Below, one piece after another: positions 1 through 10,184 of a stretch of DNA of 37,419 nt (the stretch's first letter is position 1; each line of letters opens with the position of its first letter). Under the pieces are notes generated by a model. It was not told the DNA's origin, did not search any database, and was given only the letters and a program-made list of their open reading frames with translations. A program made the position numbers and the translations under genes. The DNA lies in NCBI RefSeq assembly GCF_001945365.1, contig NZ_MSTQ01000031.1, positions 1-37,419 on the forward strand. Direction: 5' to 3'. The stretch comes from Pseudomonas reinekei (GTDB taxonomy: Bacteria; Pseudomonadota; Gammaproteobacteria; Pseudomonadales; Pseudomonadaceae).

Positions 1-456
1 AACGGCAAACGGCTCAAGCCGGCGTTGCAGGCCAAGGCCCTGCAGGCTGGCTGGTTACAGGCGCTGGATACCCTGCCCGAAGGGCATAAGCCGGTGCGCG
101 TGTTCTACGACACCACCGATAATCAAGAGGCTGAAATCGCCCTGACCCTTGCCTTGCACGGCCTGAATACCGACGGCCATGGCATCGAGTTGGGCAATGT
201 CGACGAGGGATACAACATCGGACGGCGCCTGGGCAACACAGGGGTGAGTAGTGCGCTGGTGGAAATCAACCTGGCGACCATTGCCAGCTATCTGGACGGC
301 GGAACCAGTGCGGTGGTTTACGCCGGTGCAGATGGCAGCCTGACGGTACAAATGATCCGCCCGCCGGACGCAGCGCGCAAAGAGAAGAACCGCGCGAACC
401 GTGGTGCCGACCCGTTCAAGTTTGGTTCCCCTAACGGCGGCGCACCCAGACCATGA
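1..456 (+). CDS. C-terminal part of an unrecognised protein (5' end outside window)
   Basis: The frame is open from base 1 to the TGA ending at 456, giving at least 151 residues with no stop. The first possible start inside the window is a TTG at 25, but the frame continues upstream of it, so the gene almost certainly begins outside. The visible part is soluble-looking with no membrane segment or lipobox. It mixes acidic and Gly-rich stretches and ends in a basic, Pro/Gly-rich tail (RKEKNRANRG, then GGAPRP). I do not recognise the family and assign no function. It is followed by about 390 bases of non-coding DNA, so it is transcriptionally separate from the BON-domain gene. The steady third-position GC bias supports real coding. 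The long reverse-strand frame over the same bases is taken as a shadow. Confidence 0.7.
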   Translation, partial: NGKRLKPALQAKALQAGWLQALDTLPEGHKPVRVFYDTTDNQEAEIALTLALHGLNTDGHGIELGNVDEGYNIGRRLGNTGVSSALVEINLATIASYLDGGTSAVVYAGADGSLTVQMIRPPDAARKEKNRANRGADPFKFGSPNGGAPRP

Positions 457-712
457 GCCATCCTGTTTGTGTGGGGATGACACCCGCCGCGCTGGCGCTC
501 AGGATGTGCGGGCAAGTTAGGTCGGCGCCGCTGCGATCAATCAGGATCGCCACGGACTGCTTGTATCTTTTTTCTTTCAATGAAAAACAGTTTTTGCCCT
601 ATTCCCAAGTAAGCGAATGAAAAGCTTCGACAATTCATGGCCTTAGGCCTGCGTGAAAACCCGCAACTTGCATGTAGATAAAGTTCAACTCATGCATTTT
701 GCACGAATCCGA

Positions 713-726
713 AAAATGATCATTTT
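713..726. promoter_or_regulatory. 14-bp perfect palindrome, candidate activator site
   Basis: AAAATGATCATTTT reads identically on both strands. It lies about 70-83 bases upstream of the start point predicted from the candidate sigma-54 promoter at 769-785. That is a usual place for an upstream activating sequence of an NtrC-type regulator. The local DNA is AT-rich, which raises the chance of random palindromes, so the function is inferred from position only. Confidence 0.4.
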
Positions 727-768
727 GTTAAGTTGTTGATTTATATGAATAAATTTCCCGTCTCAAAC

Positions 769-785
769 TTGGCACACCGTTCGCA
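769..785 (+). promoter_or_regulatory. candidate sigma-54 promoter (-24/-12) of the BON-domain gene
   Basis: TTGGCAC at 769-775 and TCGCA at 781-785 resemble the sigma-54 consensus TGGCAC-N5-TTGCA. The GG (771-772) and GC (783-784) doublets are separated by exactly 10 bases, the invariant sigma-54 spacing. The predicted start is near 796, giving a leader of about 54 bases before the ATG at 850. The -12 element has TCGC instead of TTGC, a one-base departure. I see no equally good sigma-70 promoter close to the gene. Confidence 0.6.
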
Positions 786-849
786 ATATCTCTGGTAACC
801 CTGCTGACATCAACCCAGCAGATTTTCTAGAAAAACAGGAGTTACTCGT

Positions 850-1206
850 ATGAAGAAGTTTGCTATCACTGCCGCTGCTGCTACCGCGCTGACCCTGACC
901 ATGGCCAACGTTGCGTTCGCCCAAAGCACCCAGGCTACCCAGTCGCCAATGGTGCTGGCCGCCGGTGAAGTCACTGAGGCGAAAGAAGCTACTTCCGATA
1001 CCTGGATCACTACCAAAGTCAAAGCTGACCTGGTCACCGAAAAAGGTATCCCAGGTACCGATATCAAAGTTGAAACCAACAAAGGCGTCGTTTCCCTGTC
1101 GTCCACCGTTGCTGTAACCGACGCTCAGAAAACCACCGCCGTGGCGATCGCCAAGAAAATCAAAGGCGTTAAAGCGGTCTCCGCTGACGGCCTGAAAGCC
1201 GAGTAA
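850..1206 (+). CDS. exported BON-domain protein (OsmY-like)
   Basis: This 118-residue protein begins with a clear Sec signal peptide: MKK, a hydrophobic Ala/Leu/Thr core, then ANVAFA followed by QS at about residue 25. The mature part holds one BON domain at roughly residues 50-117, with the typical pattern of a WITTKVKADL helix, a KVETNKGVVSLSS strand pair and a closing helix ending KGVKAVS. BON proteins of the OsmY group are periplasmic, bind phospholipid surfaces and are often induced by osmotic or membrane stress. This one has a single BON domain where E. coli OsmY has two. The ATG at 850 is preceded by CAGGAGTTACTCGT, a good ribosome-binding site. Codon choice is strongly biased to AAA, ACC, GTC and CTG, suggesting abundant expression. 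It is monocistronic, with its own terminator and a candidate sigma-54 promoter. Confidence 0.92.
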   Translation: MKKFAITAAAATALTLTMANVAFAQSTQATQSPMVLAAGEVTEAKEATSDTWITTKVKADLVTEKGIPGTDIKVETNKGVVSLSSTVAVTDAQKTTAVAIAKKIKGVKAVSADGLKAE

Positions 1207-1313
1207 GGCAAGGCTTCTCGCCTGGACCGGGAGAAGATGCGGTAGACGGGCCGAGTCATACGCCTGCCGCCTCTTGAGTGTTCATGCGAACGGCCACAAG
1301 GATGTGGCCATTA

Positions 1314-1348
1314 CAGGCCCCGGCATTCGTGTCGGGGCCTGTTCTATT
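1314..1348 (+). terminator. intrinsic terminator of the BON gene
   Basis: A perfect 9-bp stem, CAGGCCCCG (1314-1322) with CGGGGCCTG (1333-1341), is followed by the T-rich TTCTATTT. A smaller hairpin, GGCCACA with TGTGGCC (1292-1309), precedes it. The position suits the end of the BON transcript. It also shields the convergent DUF2845 gene. Confidence 0.85.
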
Positions 1349-1377
1349 TAAGGATCAATGCATAACCAATGTGGGAA

Positions 1378-1674
1378 TTAGTTACCGCGCTTGCTGGTGA
1401 TTTGCACCAAACGATTACCTTCAAACCGCAGGTACTGATACATCCCGCCGTTTGGACCGTAAGTCCATTCCTCGACCTGAAACTCTTCCCGTCGATTGCC
1501 ACTGCGCTTGTAACCGAGCAAGTCGCGGCTGACCGGCTCCCCACACTTTTGCAGCACCTCGCTGGAGCGGTCGCCGGTACTGATCAACTGGCTGCCGCAG
1601 CGCAAAGTGTCCGCCGCCAAAACCGGGCTCGCCGCTGTAGCCAACGCCAGTGCGAGCAGCAGCTGTTTGCCCAT
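1378..1674 (-). CDS. DUF2845 domain-containing exported protein
   Basis: This small protein of 98 residues begins MGKQLLLALALATAASPVLA, a textbook Sec signal peptide ending at an AxA cleavage site. The mature domain has the DUF2845 pattern: DTLRCGSQLISTGD with an early Cys, VLQKCGEP with a second Cys, then an EEWTYGPNGG strand and a closing RLVQI strand. The two cysteines probably form a disulphide in the periplasm. The fold resembles small SmpA/OmlA-like envelope domains, but no precise role is known to me. The ATG shares one base with the TGA stop of the DUF748 gene, so the pair is probably translationally coupled. A GTG one codon upstream (1675-1677) is an alternative start. Confidence 0.9.
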   Translation of the reverse strand: MGKQLLLALALATAASPVLAADTLRCGSQLISTGDRSSEVLQKCGEPVSRDLLGYKRSGNRREEFQVEEWTYGPNGGMYQYLRFEGNRLVQITSKRGN

Positions 1675-4625
1675 CACTCGGCGTCCAGGTGCATCGGCGT
1701 GACGACCTTGCCGTCTTTTTCCGCTTCACCCAACTGCGCATCGATGAAGTAAACGCGGTCATCGGCGAGCTGGCCCTTGTCGACCAGATAATCCTTGATG
1801 GTGCTGGCCCGATCCTGACCCAACTCACGCAACAGCACTTCACTGGCACTCCAGAACTGGATTACGTCGGCACGCATTTTTGCGGTGCGTTCTTCTTTAC
1901 CCAGGTCTTTCCACTCGACAGGCGGCTGGGTTTTCAGGCGTGTGCGATAGATCCCTTCCAGCAACGGACCTTTCTCGCCGTCGGGCACATCCAGCAAGCC
2001 AGCCCTCGCCGGCACCTTGTCGCCTCGGCGCTGGAGCATTTTGTAGTAGTTGTACTGGTATTCCCGTTCCAGACGCTGCTCGGCAATCAGCGGACCGTCG
2101 CTGCTCTTCGCGGCCGTACCTTCGATTTCCAGGCGCAGGGCCGGGCGATCCTTGAGCGCTTTCGACAGTTTGTCCAGGGCGCCTTCGGCATCCTTGCTCA
2201 GAACGCTGGAACCTGGCGCGAACGACACGCTGCCCAGATCTTCCGAACCGCCACCGGCCACCAATCCTCCGATGAGTTTGAACGGTGCGGCGGCGGCCTT
2301 GACGATCAGGTTGCGCAGGGTCTGCCAGACAATCGGCATGACGCTGAACTGCGGGTTGTTGAGGTCGCCGGTCACCGGCAGTTCGATGGAAATTTTGCCG
2401 TCGACGTCTTTGAGCAGCGCAATCGCCAGTTTCAGCGGCAGGCTCACGGCGTCGGGGCTGTCGACTTTTTCACCCAGTTGCAGTTGCTCGACCACCACTT
2501 TGTTGTCAGCTTTGAGCTGGCCTTTGGTGATTCGGTAATGCAGGTCGAGGTTCAGTCGGCCCTTGCGGATACGGTATCCCGCGAATTTGCCGGAGTACGG
2601 CGTCAGTGTGGTCAGTTCCACGCGTTTGAAACTGGTGGCGATGTCGAGGCTGGCCATCGGATCAAACGGGTTGACCGCACCTTTGATGGTCACCGGTGCA
2701 TAGCGGTCGACCTTGCCTTTGACGTCGACAGTGGCTGGCTTGGCCTGGCGACTGTCGATGGTGCCGATTTGCCCGTTGAGCTGCTGGATCGCGGTGGCGA
2801 AGTTCGGCGTCAGGCTGAAGTCGGCGAAGTTGGCCGAGCCGTCATTGATGGCTATGCCGCCGATGTGAATGCCCAACGGTTTTTCTTTGCTGGCGGCGGG
2901 TTTGGCAGCGGCAGGTTTGGCGCCGGTGTCGGCCGGTTGCGGGATCAACAAGTCATCGACGTTGGTGGTGCGGTCATCGTTGATCATGAAGCGCACGTAG
3001 GGTTGCAGCAGATTGACCTTGTCGATCGACAGGCTGTCGCCATGCTGATAGTTCAGGCCTTCGACCACCACCTGTTGCCACTTGAGGAAGTCACGGGTTT
3101 TCAGGGTGTCGAGGGTGTGCAGTTGATCGACCTGGGCGCGACCGGTGACGTTGAACGCCAGCGGTTCGGTGCTTTTCAGGTTGACGGCCAGATCACTGCC
3201 GAGCATGCCGCTGCGCAGCTCCAGGCGAATGAACGGGCTGATGTAGGACTGGGCGATGCGCAGGTCGATGTCTTTGGTCTGCACATTCAGTTTGGCGCTG
3301 ACCGGCGCCAGATTGACCTCGCCATCGGCTGTGAGCTTGCCTTGCTTGCCTACGCCGGTGTCGAGCCTGAGCAAGAAGGGCGAGCCATTGAGGCTGTCGA
3401 ATTTCTGCAGGTCAAGATTCAGCGGCCCCAGTTCCAGTGCCACGGCGGGCTGAGCCTTGCGGTCTGCCAGGTGCACCTGGTAATCGCGTAGCTGGACGTC
3501 GTTGAGCAGTACCTGCCAGGGCTTGCTTGGGGCAGGTTCGGTTTTCGGCGAGTCGGCGGCAGCGGGTGTGCTGGCCGGTTCGGCGTTGGCTTTGACGGCT
3601 GACTTGGAGGGCTGGCTGGCGAACAGTTTCTGCCAGTCGAGCTGACCATCGGCTTCCAGCGCGGCCCAGGTTTCCAGCTTGTGGCTGCGGATCTTGCCCA
3701 CCACTACTTGTTGCTTGGCCAGGTCGACGGTGGTTTCGCTGACGTCCAGACGCTCAAGCTTCACCAGCGGTCGACCGTCCGGTGCCTTGATGGCGAAGGG
3801 CGCGATGGTGGCCGAGAGATTGCTCAGCAGCAGTTCGGTTTCTTTGGAAAGGTTGAGTTTGTAGTCGGTGCTGATGCTCATGACACCGCTTTCGAGGTCC
3901 AGAGGGACGGCGTCGCGCACATACGGCCAGAAAGCTTTCATCTTGCCGTCGGTGATCTTCAAGTTACCTTCGGAGGCAATCGGGATCAGGCTGAAGTTAC
4001 CGGTCCAGTCGATCTGCCCGCCGTTGGGGCCGATGGCCACCAGGGTCATGTCGGCGCTGTCTTCTGGCAGGGTGCTGAGGTTTTTCAGCTCGAAATCGAG
4101 TGAGTCGTAGAGAAATTCGATGGGTTCGCTGGGCCGGGCATCCTCAAAGTGCACCGCACCGCCGGCCAGTTTGATGCGCTCGATGCGCAGCGGAAACGGC
4201 TTGGCATCCGGGTCGGCTGGGGTGGGCTCGCTGGCCGGAATCTTGAACAGCCCGAGCAGATTGAGTTTGCCGTCCTTGCTGAAGAGGATTTCGGTCTTGG
4301 ACTTGTCCAGTTCAACATCTGACAGATGCAGCGCCTTGGTCCACAAGCTGTCGAGTTGCAGATTGGCGTACAGACGTTCGAAGCCAATCTGTTCCTTGCC
4401 GGGCTCACCAATGCTCAGGCCCCAAAGGGTTACTTCGAGGCTGAACGGGTTGAGTTCGATGCGCTGAAGCGTGGCGGGCGTCGTGGCGTAATTGGCCAAC
4501 TGCTGGTTGGCGATGCGCAAGGCGACGCCCGGCAGAATCAGAAAGCCCAGCAAGCTGTAAAGGGCCAGAGCAGTCAACAAGGCGCCGATGGCGCGAATCA
4601 ATCCTTTGTACATGCGTGGCTTCAT
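1674..4625 (-). CDS. DUF748 (AsmA-like) envelope protein
   Basis: This large protein of 983 residues has an N-terminal transmembrane anchor (about residues 8-30, IGALLTALALYSLLGFLILP). A long periplasmic repeat-like body follows, made of the alternating beta strands seen in the DUF748/AsmA-like superfamily, with Pro/Ala-rich linkers (for example around ASTPAAADSPKTEPAPSKP). Near the C-terminus, VSFAPGSSVLSKDAEGALDKL resembles an OmpA/MotB-like segment, a usual feature of DUF748 proteins. Related AsmA-type proteins bridge the periplasm and act in lipid transport or outer-membrane homeostasis. A similar role here is inference. I chose the ATG of MKPRMYKG at 4625. The frame stays open 18 codons further, and MYKG at 4613 is equally possible; none has a strong ribosome-binding site. 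It overlaps the following DUF2845 gene by one base. Confidence 0.9.
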   Translation of the reverse strand: MKPRMYKGLIRAIGALLTALALYSLLGFLILPGVALRIANQQLANYATTPATLQRIELNPFSLEVTLWGLSIGEPGKEQIGFERLYANLQLDSLWTKALHLSDVELDKSKTEILFSKDGKLNLLGLFKIPASEPTPADPDAKPFPLRIERIKLAGGAVHFEDARPSEPIEFLYDSLDFELKNLSTLPEDSADMTLVAIGPNGGQIDWTGNFSLIPIASEGNLKITDGKMKAFWPYVRDAVPLDLESGVMSISTDYKLNLSKETELLLSNLSATIAPFAIKAPDGRPLVKLERLDVSETTVDLAKQQVVVGKIRSHKLETWAALEADGQLDWQKLFASQPSKSAVKANAEPASTPAAADSPKTEPAPSKPWQVLLNDVQLRDYQVHLADRKAQPAVALELGPLNLDLQKFDSLNGSPFLLRLDTGVGKQGKLTADGEVNLAPVSAKLNVQTKDIDLRIAQSYISPFIRLELRSGMLGSDLAVNLKSTEPLAFNVTGRAQVDQLHTLDTLKTRDFLKWQQVVVEGLNYQHGDSLSIDKVNLLQPYVRFMINDDRTTNVDDLLIPQPADTGAKPAAAKPAASKEKPLGIHIGGIAINDGSANFADFSLTPNFATAIQQLNGQIGTIDSRQAKPATVDVKGKVDRYAPVTIKGAVNPFDPMASLDIATSFKRVELTTLTPYSGKFAGYRIRKGRLNLDLHYRITKGQLKADNKVVVEQLQLGEKVDSPDAVSLPLKLAIALLKDVDGKISIELPVTGDLNNPQFSVMPIVWQTLRNLIVKAAAAPFKLIGGLVAGGGSEDLGSVSFAPGSSVLSKDAEGALDKLSKALKDRPALRLEIEGTAAKSSDGPLIAEQRLEREYQYNYYKMLQRRGDKVPARAGLLDVPDGEKGPLLEGIYRTRLKTQPPVEWKDLGKEERTAKMRADVIQFWSASEVLLRELGQDRASTIKDYLVDKGQLADDRVYFIDAQLGEAEKDGKVVTPMHLDAE

Positions 4626-4717
4626 CTGTCTGAATCGGAGTGCCTTGGAGTATGGCACGCGATTCCGGTTCCGAAGCAAACAGCCTGTTCAGGTTTTTCA
4701 GATTTGTCTGACAGAGA

Positions 4718-5734
4718 TCAAAGCTGCAGGATCAGGGTTTTCAGTGGCGGCTGTTGATCCATGGACGGGAAATCGGCGCCTGGTTTCATCACCGTCCACT
4801 CACGCACTGGCCGGCCGGCTTTCTCGGCGCAGCGCAAAACCTGTTCACGCCAGTCGTCCATGCTGACTTTTGCCAGGTTGTTGCAGCAGATCAGCACGCC
4901 ATTGTCGGCGGTGGTCAGCAGCGCGGGTTTGAGCAGGCTCTGATAGTCGCGCAGCAGGTCGACGGTACCGAACGCACTCTTGGCCCAGGCCGGTGGATCG
5001 AGCAGCACCAGATCGTATTGGCGCTGTTCGAGGCGCTGATAGCTTGGCAGCTTTTGCCCGCGACGCTGGCTGATGGGCAGTCCGGCGAGTTGGCGAATGG
5101 CCGGGAAGTAGTCGGACTGGATGAACTCCATGGTCGGCAACTGCGGGTTGAGCAGGCCGTTTTCACGACCGACCGCCAGGTTACCTTCGGCGAAGTCCAG
5201 GTTGCACACCTCGCGGGCGCCACCGGCCGCCGCACTGAGGCCAACACCACAGGTGTAGGCAAACAGGTTGAGCACACTTTTGTTCTTGCTGTGATCCTTG
5301 ACCCAGCCACGGGTGTTGCGCAGGTCGAGGAACAGCAGCGGATCCTGCCCGGCGTGACGGCCGCGAACGCGGTAATTGAGGCCCCACTCGTGGCCTACCA
5401 GATCCTGCAGCGCCGCTTCGTCGGCGCGGTAGACGGTGTTTTCGCGGTCGATGCGCGAGTTGCCACGTGAGCGGTCGTTGTAGACCAGCAGGGTTTCCAT
5501 GCCCAAATGGCTGTTGACCATTGCGTGCAGGTGCAGCAGGTCTTCGCGATCCAGCGACTGATGGAAACTCTGCACCATCAGTTGCGGACCGTAACGGTCG
5601 ATGGTCAGGCCGCCAGCGCCTTCCTGGCTACCGTGGAACAGGCGATAGCAGTCGGTGCCCTGGCTGTGCAGCTCGGTGAGCAGTTCCTGGCGATGATCGA
5701 GGGCGGCGCGCAGCGCCTGATTCAAGGAAGACAT
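4718..5734 (-). CDS. class I SAM-dependent methyltransferase, RlmI/RlmK-like
   Basis: This 338-residue protein has a small N-terminal RNA-binding-like region (GSQEGAGGLTIDRYGPQLMVQSF). A Rossmann methyltransferase domain follows, with the Methyltrans_SAM pattern: LFLDLRNTRGWVKD, then LNLFAYTCGVGLSAAAGGA as the SAM-binding loop. The catalytic-type motif LVLLDPPAWAKS is followed by LICCNNLAKVSMDDW. These proteins are related to the 23S rRNA cytosine-C5 methyltransferase RlmI and the RlmK part of RlmKL. The exact target of this one is not readable from sequence. The start is set at the MSSLNQALR methionine (5734). The frame is open 42 codons further, but that part runs into a REP element and is not protein-like. 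It is a single gene, 92 bases upstream of the DUF748 start. Confidence 0.9.
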   Translation of the reverse strand: MSSLNQALRAALDHRQELLTELHSQGTDCYRLFHGSQEGAGGLTIDRYGPQLMVQSFHQSLDREDLLHLHAMVNSHLGMETLLVYNDRSRGNSRIDRENTVYRADEAALQDLVGHEWGLNYRVRGRHAGQDPLLFLDLRNTRGWVKDHSKNKSVLNLFAYTCGVGLSAAAGGAREVCNLDFAEGNLAVGRENGLLNPQLPTMEFIQSDYFPAIRQLAGLPISQRRGQKLPSYQRLEQRQYDLVLLDPPAWAKSAFGTVDLLRDYQSLLKPALLTTADNGVLICCNNLAKVSMDDWREQVLRCAEKAGRPVREWTVMKPGADFPSMDQQPPLKTLILQL

Positions 5735-5802
5735 GCTGAGCGCCTTGCAGGAGGTAATTTGGCGCGAGAGTTTATCAGTTTGGCACAGGACCGAGTTGCT
5801 GC

Positions 5803-5896
5803 CATCGCGAGCAGGCTCGCTCCCAGACTGGTTTGCGGCGCGCACAGAATGCCCAGTCAACAGAAGCCCCCTGTGGGAGCGAGCCTGCCCGCGATG
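5803..5896. repeat. REP pair (inverted), Pseudomonas type
   Basis: CATCGCGAGCAGGCTCGCTC (from 5803) and its inverted partner GTGGGAGCGAGCCTGCCCGC (from 5873) form a head-to-head REP doublet with about 45 bases between the units. Each unit has its own internal GAGC-rich hairpin. The same core recurs at 8406-8498, 12405-12490 and 20702-20793. REP units of this type are moved by RAYT (TnpA-REP) transposases and can stabilise or terminate transcripts. Confidence 0.9.
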
Positions 5897-5929
5897 CTTT
5901 TAAGCCTTTCAAGTCAGCAAGCCCATGCG

Positions 5930-6338
5930 TCACCTGGCCCGTTGCTCCGAGCCATTGCGCACCACCCGGCGCAACATCGGCGCACTGCGATTGACGCTGG
6001 CGCGGATCAGTTTTCGTTGTAGCGGGCTCTGGCGGACGTCGAGCATGTCACTGGCCCAGTCCGGCAACAAGTCGATGCCAGACTGGGCCGAGCATGTCCT
6101 CGCGGAAATTCGAGTGGTCCCAGGCGCCAGCCAGGGCCAGTGGATGCAAGGCTTGCAGCATCAAAGCGCGGATGCCACCGATGAGCATGCTGCTGAAGTC
6201 ACCGTGAACTTGCCAGCTCACCGAATCAGGGCCGAACAGCCCCGGATCGCCCTTGGGTTTCTCCAGATCGAGCTTGCCCAGGGACAGACCGGTCAGGCTT
6301 ATGATTTGGGTCTCAATGCGGGTGCGGATGAATTCCAT
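5930..6338 (-). pseudogene. internally deleted MpaB/DUF2236-type oxygenase gene
   Basis: The ATG at 6338 opens a frame of MEFIRTRIETQII, then PGLFGPDSVSWQVHGD and ALHPLALAGAWDHSNFRED. This is the conserved N-terminal part of the DUF2236 oxygenase family (MpaB / latex-clearing-protein-like, haem-binding). After EDMLG at about 6090 that frame shifts into unrelated residues and stops near 6048. In another frame the reverse strand continues SGIDLLPDWASDMLDVRQ and RKLIRASVNRSAPMLRRVV, ending QRAR-stop at 5930. This resembles the usual C-terminal end of the same family. Intact members known to me are close to 290 residues, so roughly half the gene is missing, with a frameshift at the join around 6081-6092. 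It starts 49 bases after the acs stop on the same strand. Confidence 0.82.
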
Positions 6339-6387
6339 GAAGACTCGTGGTGAAGGAGGGGCGCGGCCGTTGGCCACGCCCGGGGTT

Positions 6388-8325
<1,938 letters not shown>

Positions 8326-8405
8326 GACGGTTCCTTCTTCTTGTTTTGCGACAAGATCTAAAGATGCGCCGAGTGAACATCGGGTTCAAGTCGTATACAA
8401 AACAA

Positions 8406-8498
8406 CTGTGGGAGAGAGCCTGCTCGCGATGGCGGAATAACATTCAACAGTGATGTCGACTGTCAGACCACTTTCGCGAGCAGGCTCGCTCCCACAGG
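8406..8498. repeat. REP pair (inverted)
   Basis: CTGTGGGAGAGAGCCTGCTC (from 8406) and CGCGAGCAGGCTCGCTCCCA (from 8475) face each other with about 40 bases between them. This is the same REP core as at 5803-5896, placed between pgi and acs, both of which read on the minus strand. It probably forms a large cruciform-like stem in RNA read through from pgi. Confidence 0.92.
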
Positions 8499-8519
8499 GT
8501 GTTGCGGTATTGCTTCAAA

Positions 8520-10184
8520 TCAGCCGCGGTGACGACCACGGAAATAGTTGATCAAGCCTTGGGTGGACGGGTCATCTGCCGGCGTTTCCTCGCTGCCGAC
8601 CAGACGGTTGTAGACGCCTTTGCCCAGCTCCTTGCCCAGTTCCACGCCCCACTGGTCAAAGGCGTTGATGCCCCAGACCACGCTCTGCACGAAGACTTTG
8701 TGTTCGTACATCGCCACCAATGCGCCGAGACGACGCGGACTGATGCGCTCGACCACCAGGGTGTTGCTCGGACGGTTGCCCGGGATCACCTTGTGCGGCG
8801 CGAGTTTCTGCACCTCGTCTTCACTCATGCCTTTTTCACGCAGCTCGGCTTGGGCCTCGGCCAGGGTCTTGCCAAGCATCAACGCCTGGCTTTGCGAGAG
8901 GCAGTTGGCGTACAGCCACTGGTGATGGTCGGACACCGGGTTGAAGCTGACGATCGGCACGATGAAATCAGCCGGGATCAGCTGGGTGCCCTGGTGCAGC
9001 AACTGGTGATAAGCGTGCTGGCCATTGCAACCGACGCCGCCCCAGATCACTGGCCCTGTGTCAGTGCTGACTGCTGTGCCGTCCTGGCGCACGCTCTTGC
9101 CGTTGGATTCCATGTCCAGCTGTTGCAAGTGCTTGGTGATGTTACGCAGGTAGTGGTCGTACGGCAGGATCGCATGGCTCTGCGCGCCCCAGAAGTTGCC
9201 GTACCACACGCCAAGCAACGCCAGCAGCACTGGCATGTTTTGCTCGAACGGGGCGCTCTGGAAGTGCTGGTCCATGGTGTAGGCACCGGACAGCAGCTCC
9301 TTGAAGTTCGACATGCCGATGGCCAGGGCAATCGGCAAACCGATGGCCGACCACAGCGAGTAACGACCGCCAACCCAGTCCCACATCGGGAAAATGTTTT
9401 CTTCGCGGATACCGAAGGCCACGGCGGCAGCGTTGTTGCTCGACACCGCGATGAAGTGACGATACAGCTCGGCTTCCGAACCACCCTGTGCCAGGTACCA
9501 GGCGCGGGCGGCCTGGGCGTTCTTCAGGGTTTCGAGGGTGTTGAAGGATTTCGACGAGACGATGAACAGCGTGGTCTCGGCGCGCAGTTTCATGGTCAGC
9601 TCGTGGAACTCGCTGCCGTCGATGTTCGCCAGGTAGTGGCAACGCACGCCTTTTTGCGCGTAGGACAGCAAGGCTTCCGACACCAGCTCCGGGCCGAGGA
9701 AAGAGCCACCGATACCGATGTTCACCACGTCGGTGATCGGCTTCTCGGTGTAGCCGCGCCACAGACCGTCGTGGATGCGGCCCACGAGGTCGGTGATCTG
9801 GTTCAGTACCTTGTGCACCTCCGGCATCACGTTGACGCCGTTGACCGACAGCTTGTCGCCAACCGGACGGCGCAGCGCCGTGTGCAGGGCCGGGCGACCT
9901 TCGGAAGCGTTGACGATTTCGCCGTCGAACAGTGACTTGATCGCGCCCTGGAGGTCGACCTCATTGGCCAGACCCACCAGCAGGTTGCGGGTCTCGGCGT
10001 TGATCAGGTTCTTCGAATAGTCGAGAAACAGGCCGCAACTGCTGAGGGTGAATTGGGTAAAGCGCTGCGGGTCGGCATTGAAAGCCTCGCGCATGCTGAA
10101 ATCCTGCATGGCTTGGCGGTGGTCTTTCAACGCTTGCCAGGCGGGCAGAGCGGTCACGTCGTGAGGAGTGCGGTAATACGCCAT
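8520..10184 (-). CDS. pgi: glucose-6-phosphate isomerase
   Basis: It interconverts glucose-6-phosphate and fructose-6-phosphate. In Pseudomonas, which lacks a full Embden-Meyerhof route, it acts mainly in gluconeogenesis and in returning fructose-6-phosphate to the Entner-Doudoroff pathway. The 554-residue protein carries both family signatures: DWVGGRYSLWSAIG, and the FIVSSKSFNTLET segment of the sugar-phosphate-binding SIS fold. The GIGGSFLGPELV and NGQHAYHQLLHQGTQLIP active-site segments are also present. Translation starts MAYYRTPHDV at 10184, preceded by AAAAAGGAAACC as ribosome-binding sequence. It has its own 299-base upstream region and ends just before a REP pair. Confidence 0.97.
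   Translation of the reverse strand: MAYYRTPHDVTALPAWQALKDHRQAMQDFSMREAFNADPQRFTQFTLSSCGLFLDYSKNLINAETRNLLVGLANEVDLQGAIKSLFDGEIVNASEGRPALHTALRRPVGDKLSVNGVNVMPEVHKVLNQITDLVGRIHDGLWRGYTEKPITDVVNIGIGGSFLGPELVSEALLSYAQKGVRCHYLANIDGSEFHELTMKLRAETTLFIVSSKSFNTLETLKNAQAARAWYLAQGGSEAELYRHFIAVSSNNAAAVAFGIREENIFPMWDWVGGRYSLWSAIGLPIALAIGMSNFKELLSGAYTMDQHFQSAPFEQNMPVLLALLGVWYGNFWGAQSHAILPYDHYLRNITKHLQQLDMESNGKSVRQDGTAVSTDTGPVIWGGVGCNGQHAYHQLLHQGTQLIPADFIVPIVSFNPVSDHHQWLYANCLSQSQALMLGKTLAEAQAELREKGMSEDEVQKLAPHKVIPGNRPSNTLVVERISPRRLGALVAMYEHKVFVQSVVWGINAFDQWGVELGKELGKGVYNRLVGSEETPADDPSTQGLINYFRGRHRG

Larger units (their letters stand above)
457..849. other. 393-base intergenic region upstream of the BON gene
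   Basis: This stretch carries no convincing gene. The part from about 580 to 840 is noticeably richer in A and T than its surroundings. It holds a TGCA-TTT-TGCA inverted repeat near 693-703, the 14-bp palindrome at 713-726, the candidate sigma-54 promoter at 769-785 and the ribosome-binding AGGAG at 837-841. The AT-rich segment between palindrome and promoter could bind IHF, but I cannot pick out a clear IHF site. Confidence 0.7.

Noticed and set aside
1650..3491. Long plus-strand open frame opposite the DUF748 gene (about 600 codons)
   Set aside because: It is an antisense shadow of GC-rich codon bias; the translation is rich in Gln, Val, Arg and His without domains, while the minus strand gives a clear DUF748 protein.
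5925..6353. Plus-strand open frames opposite the oxygenase remnant
   Set aside because: They are antisense to two recognisable parts of a DUF2236 protein, with no features of their own.
8499..9935. Plus-strand open frame opposite pgi
   Set aside because: It is antisense to an unmistakable glucose-6-phosphate isomerase and has no ribosome-binding site or recognisable domain.
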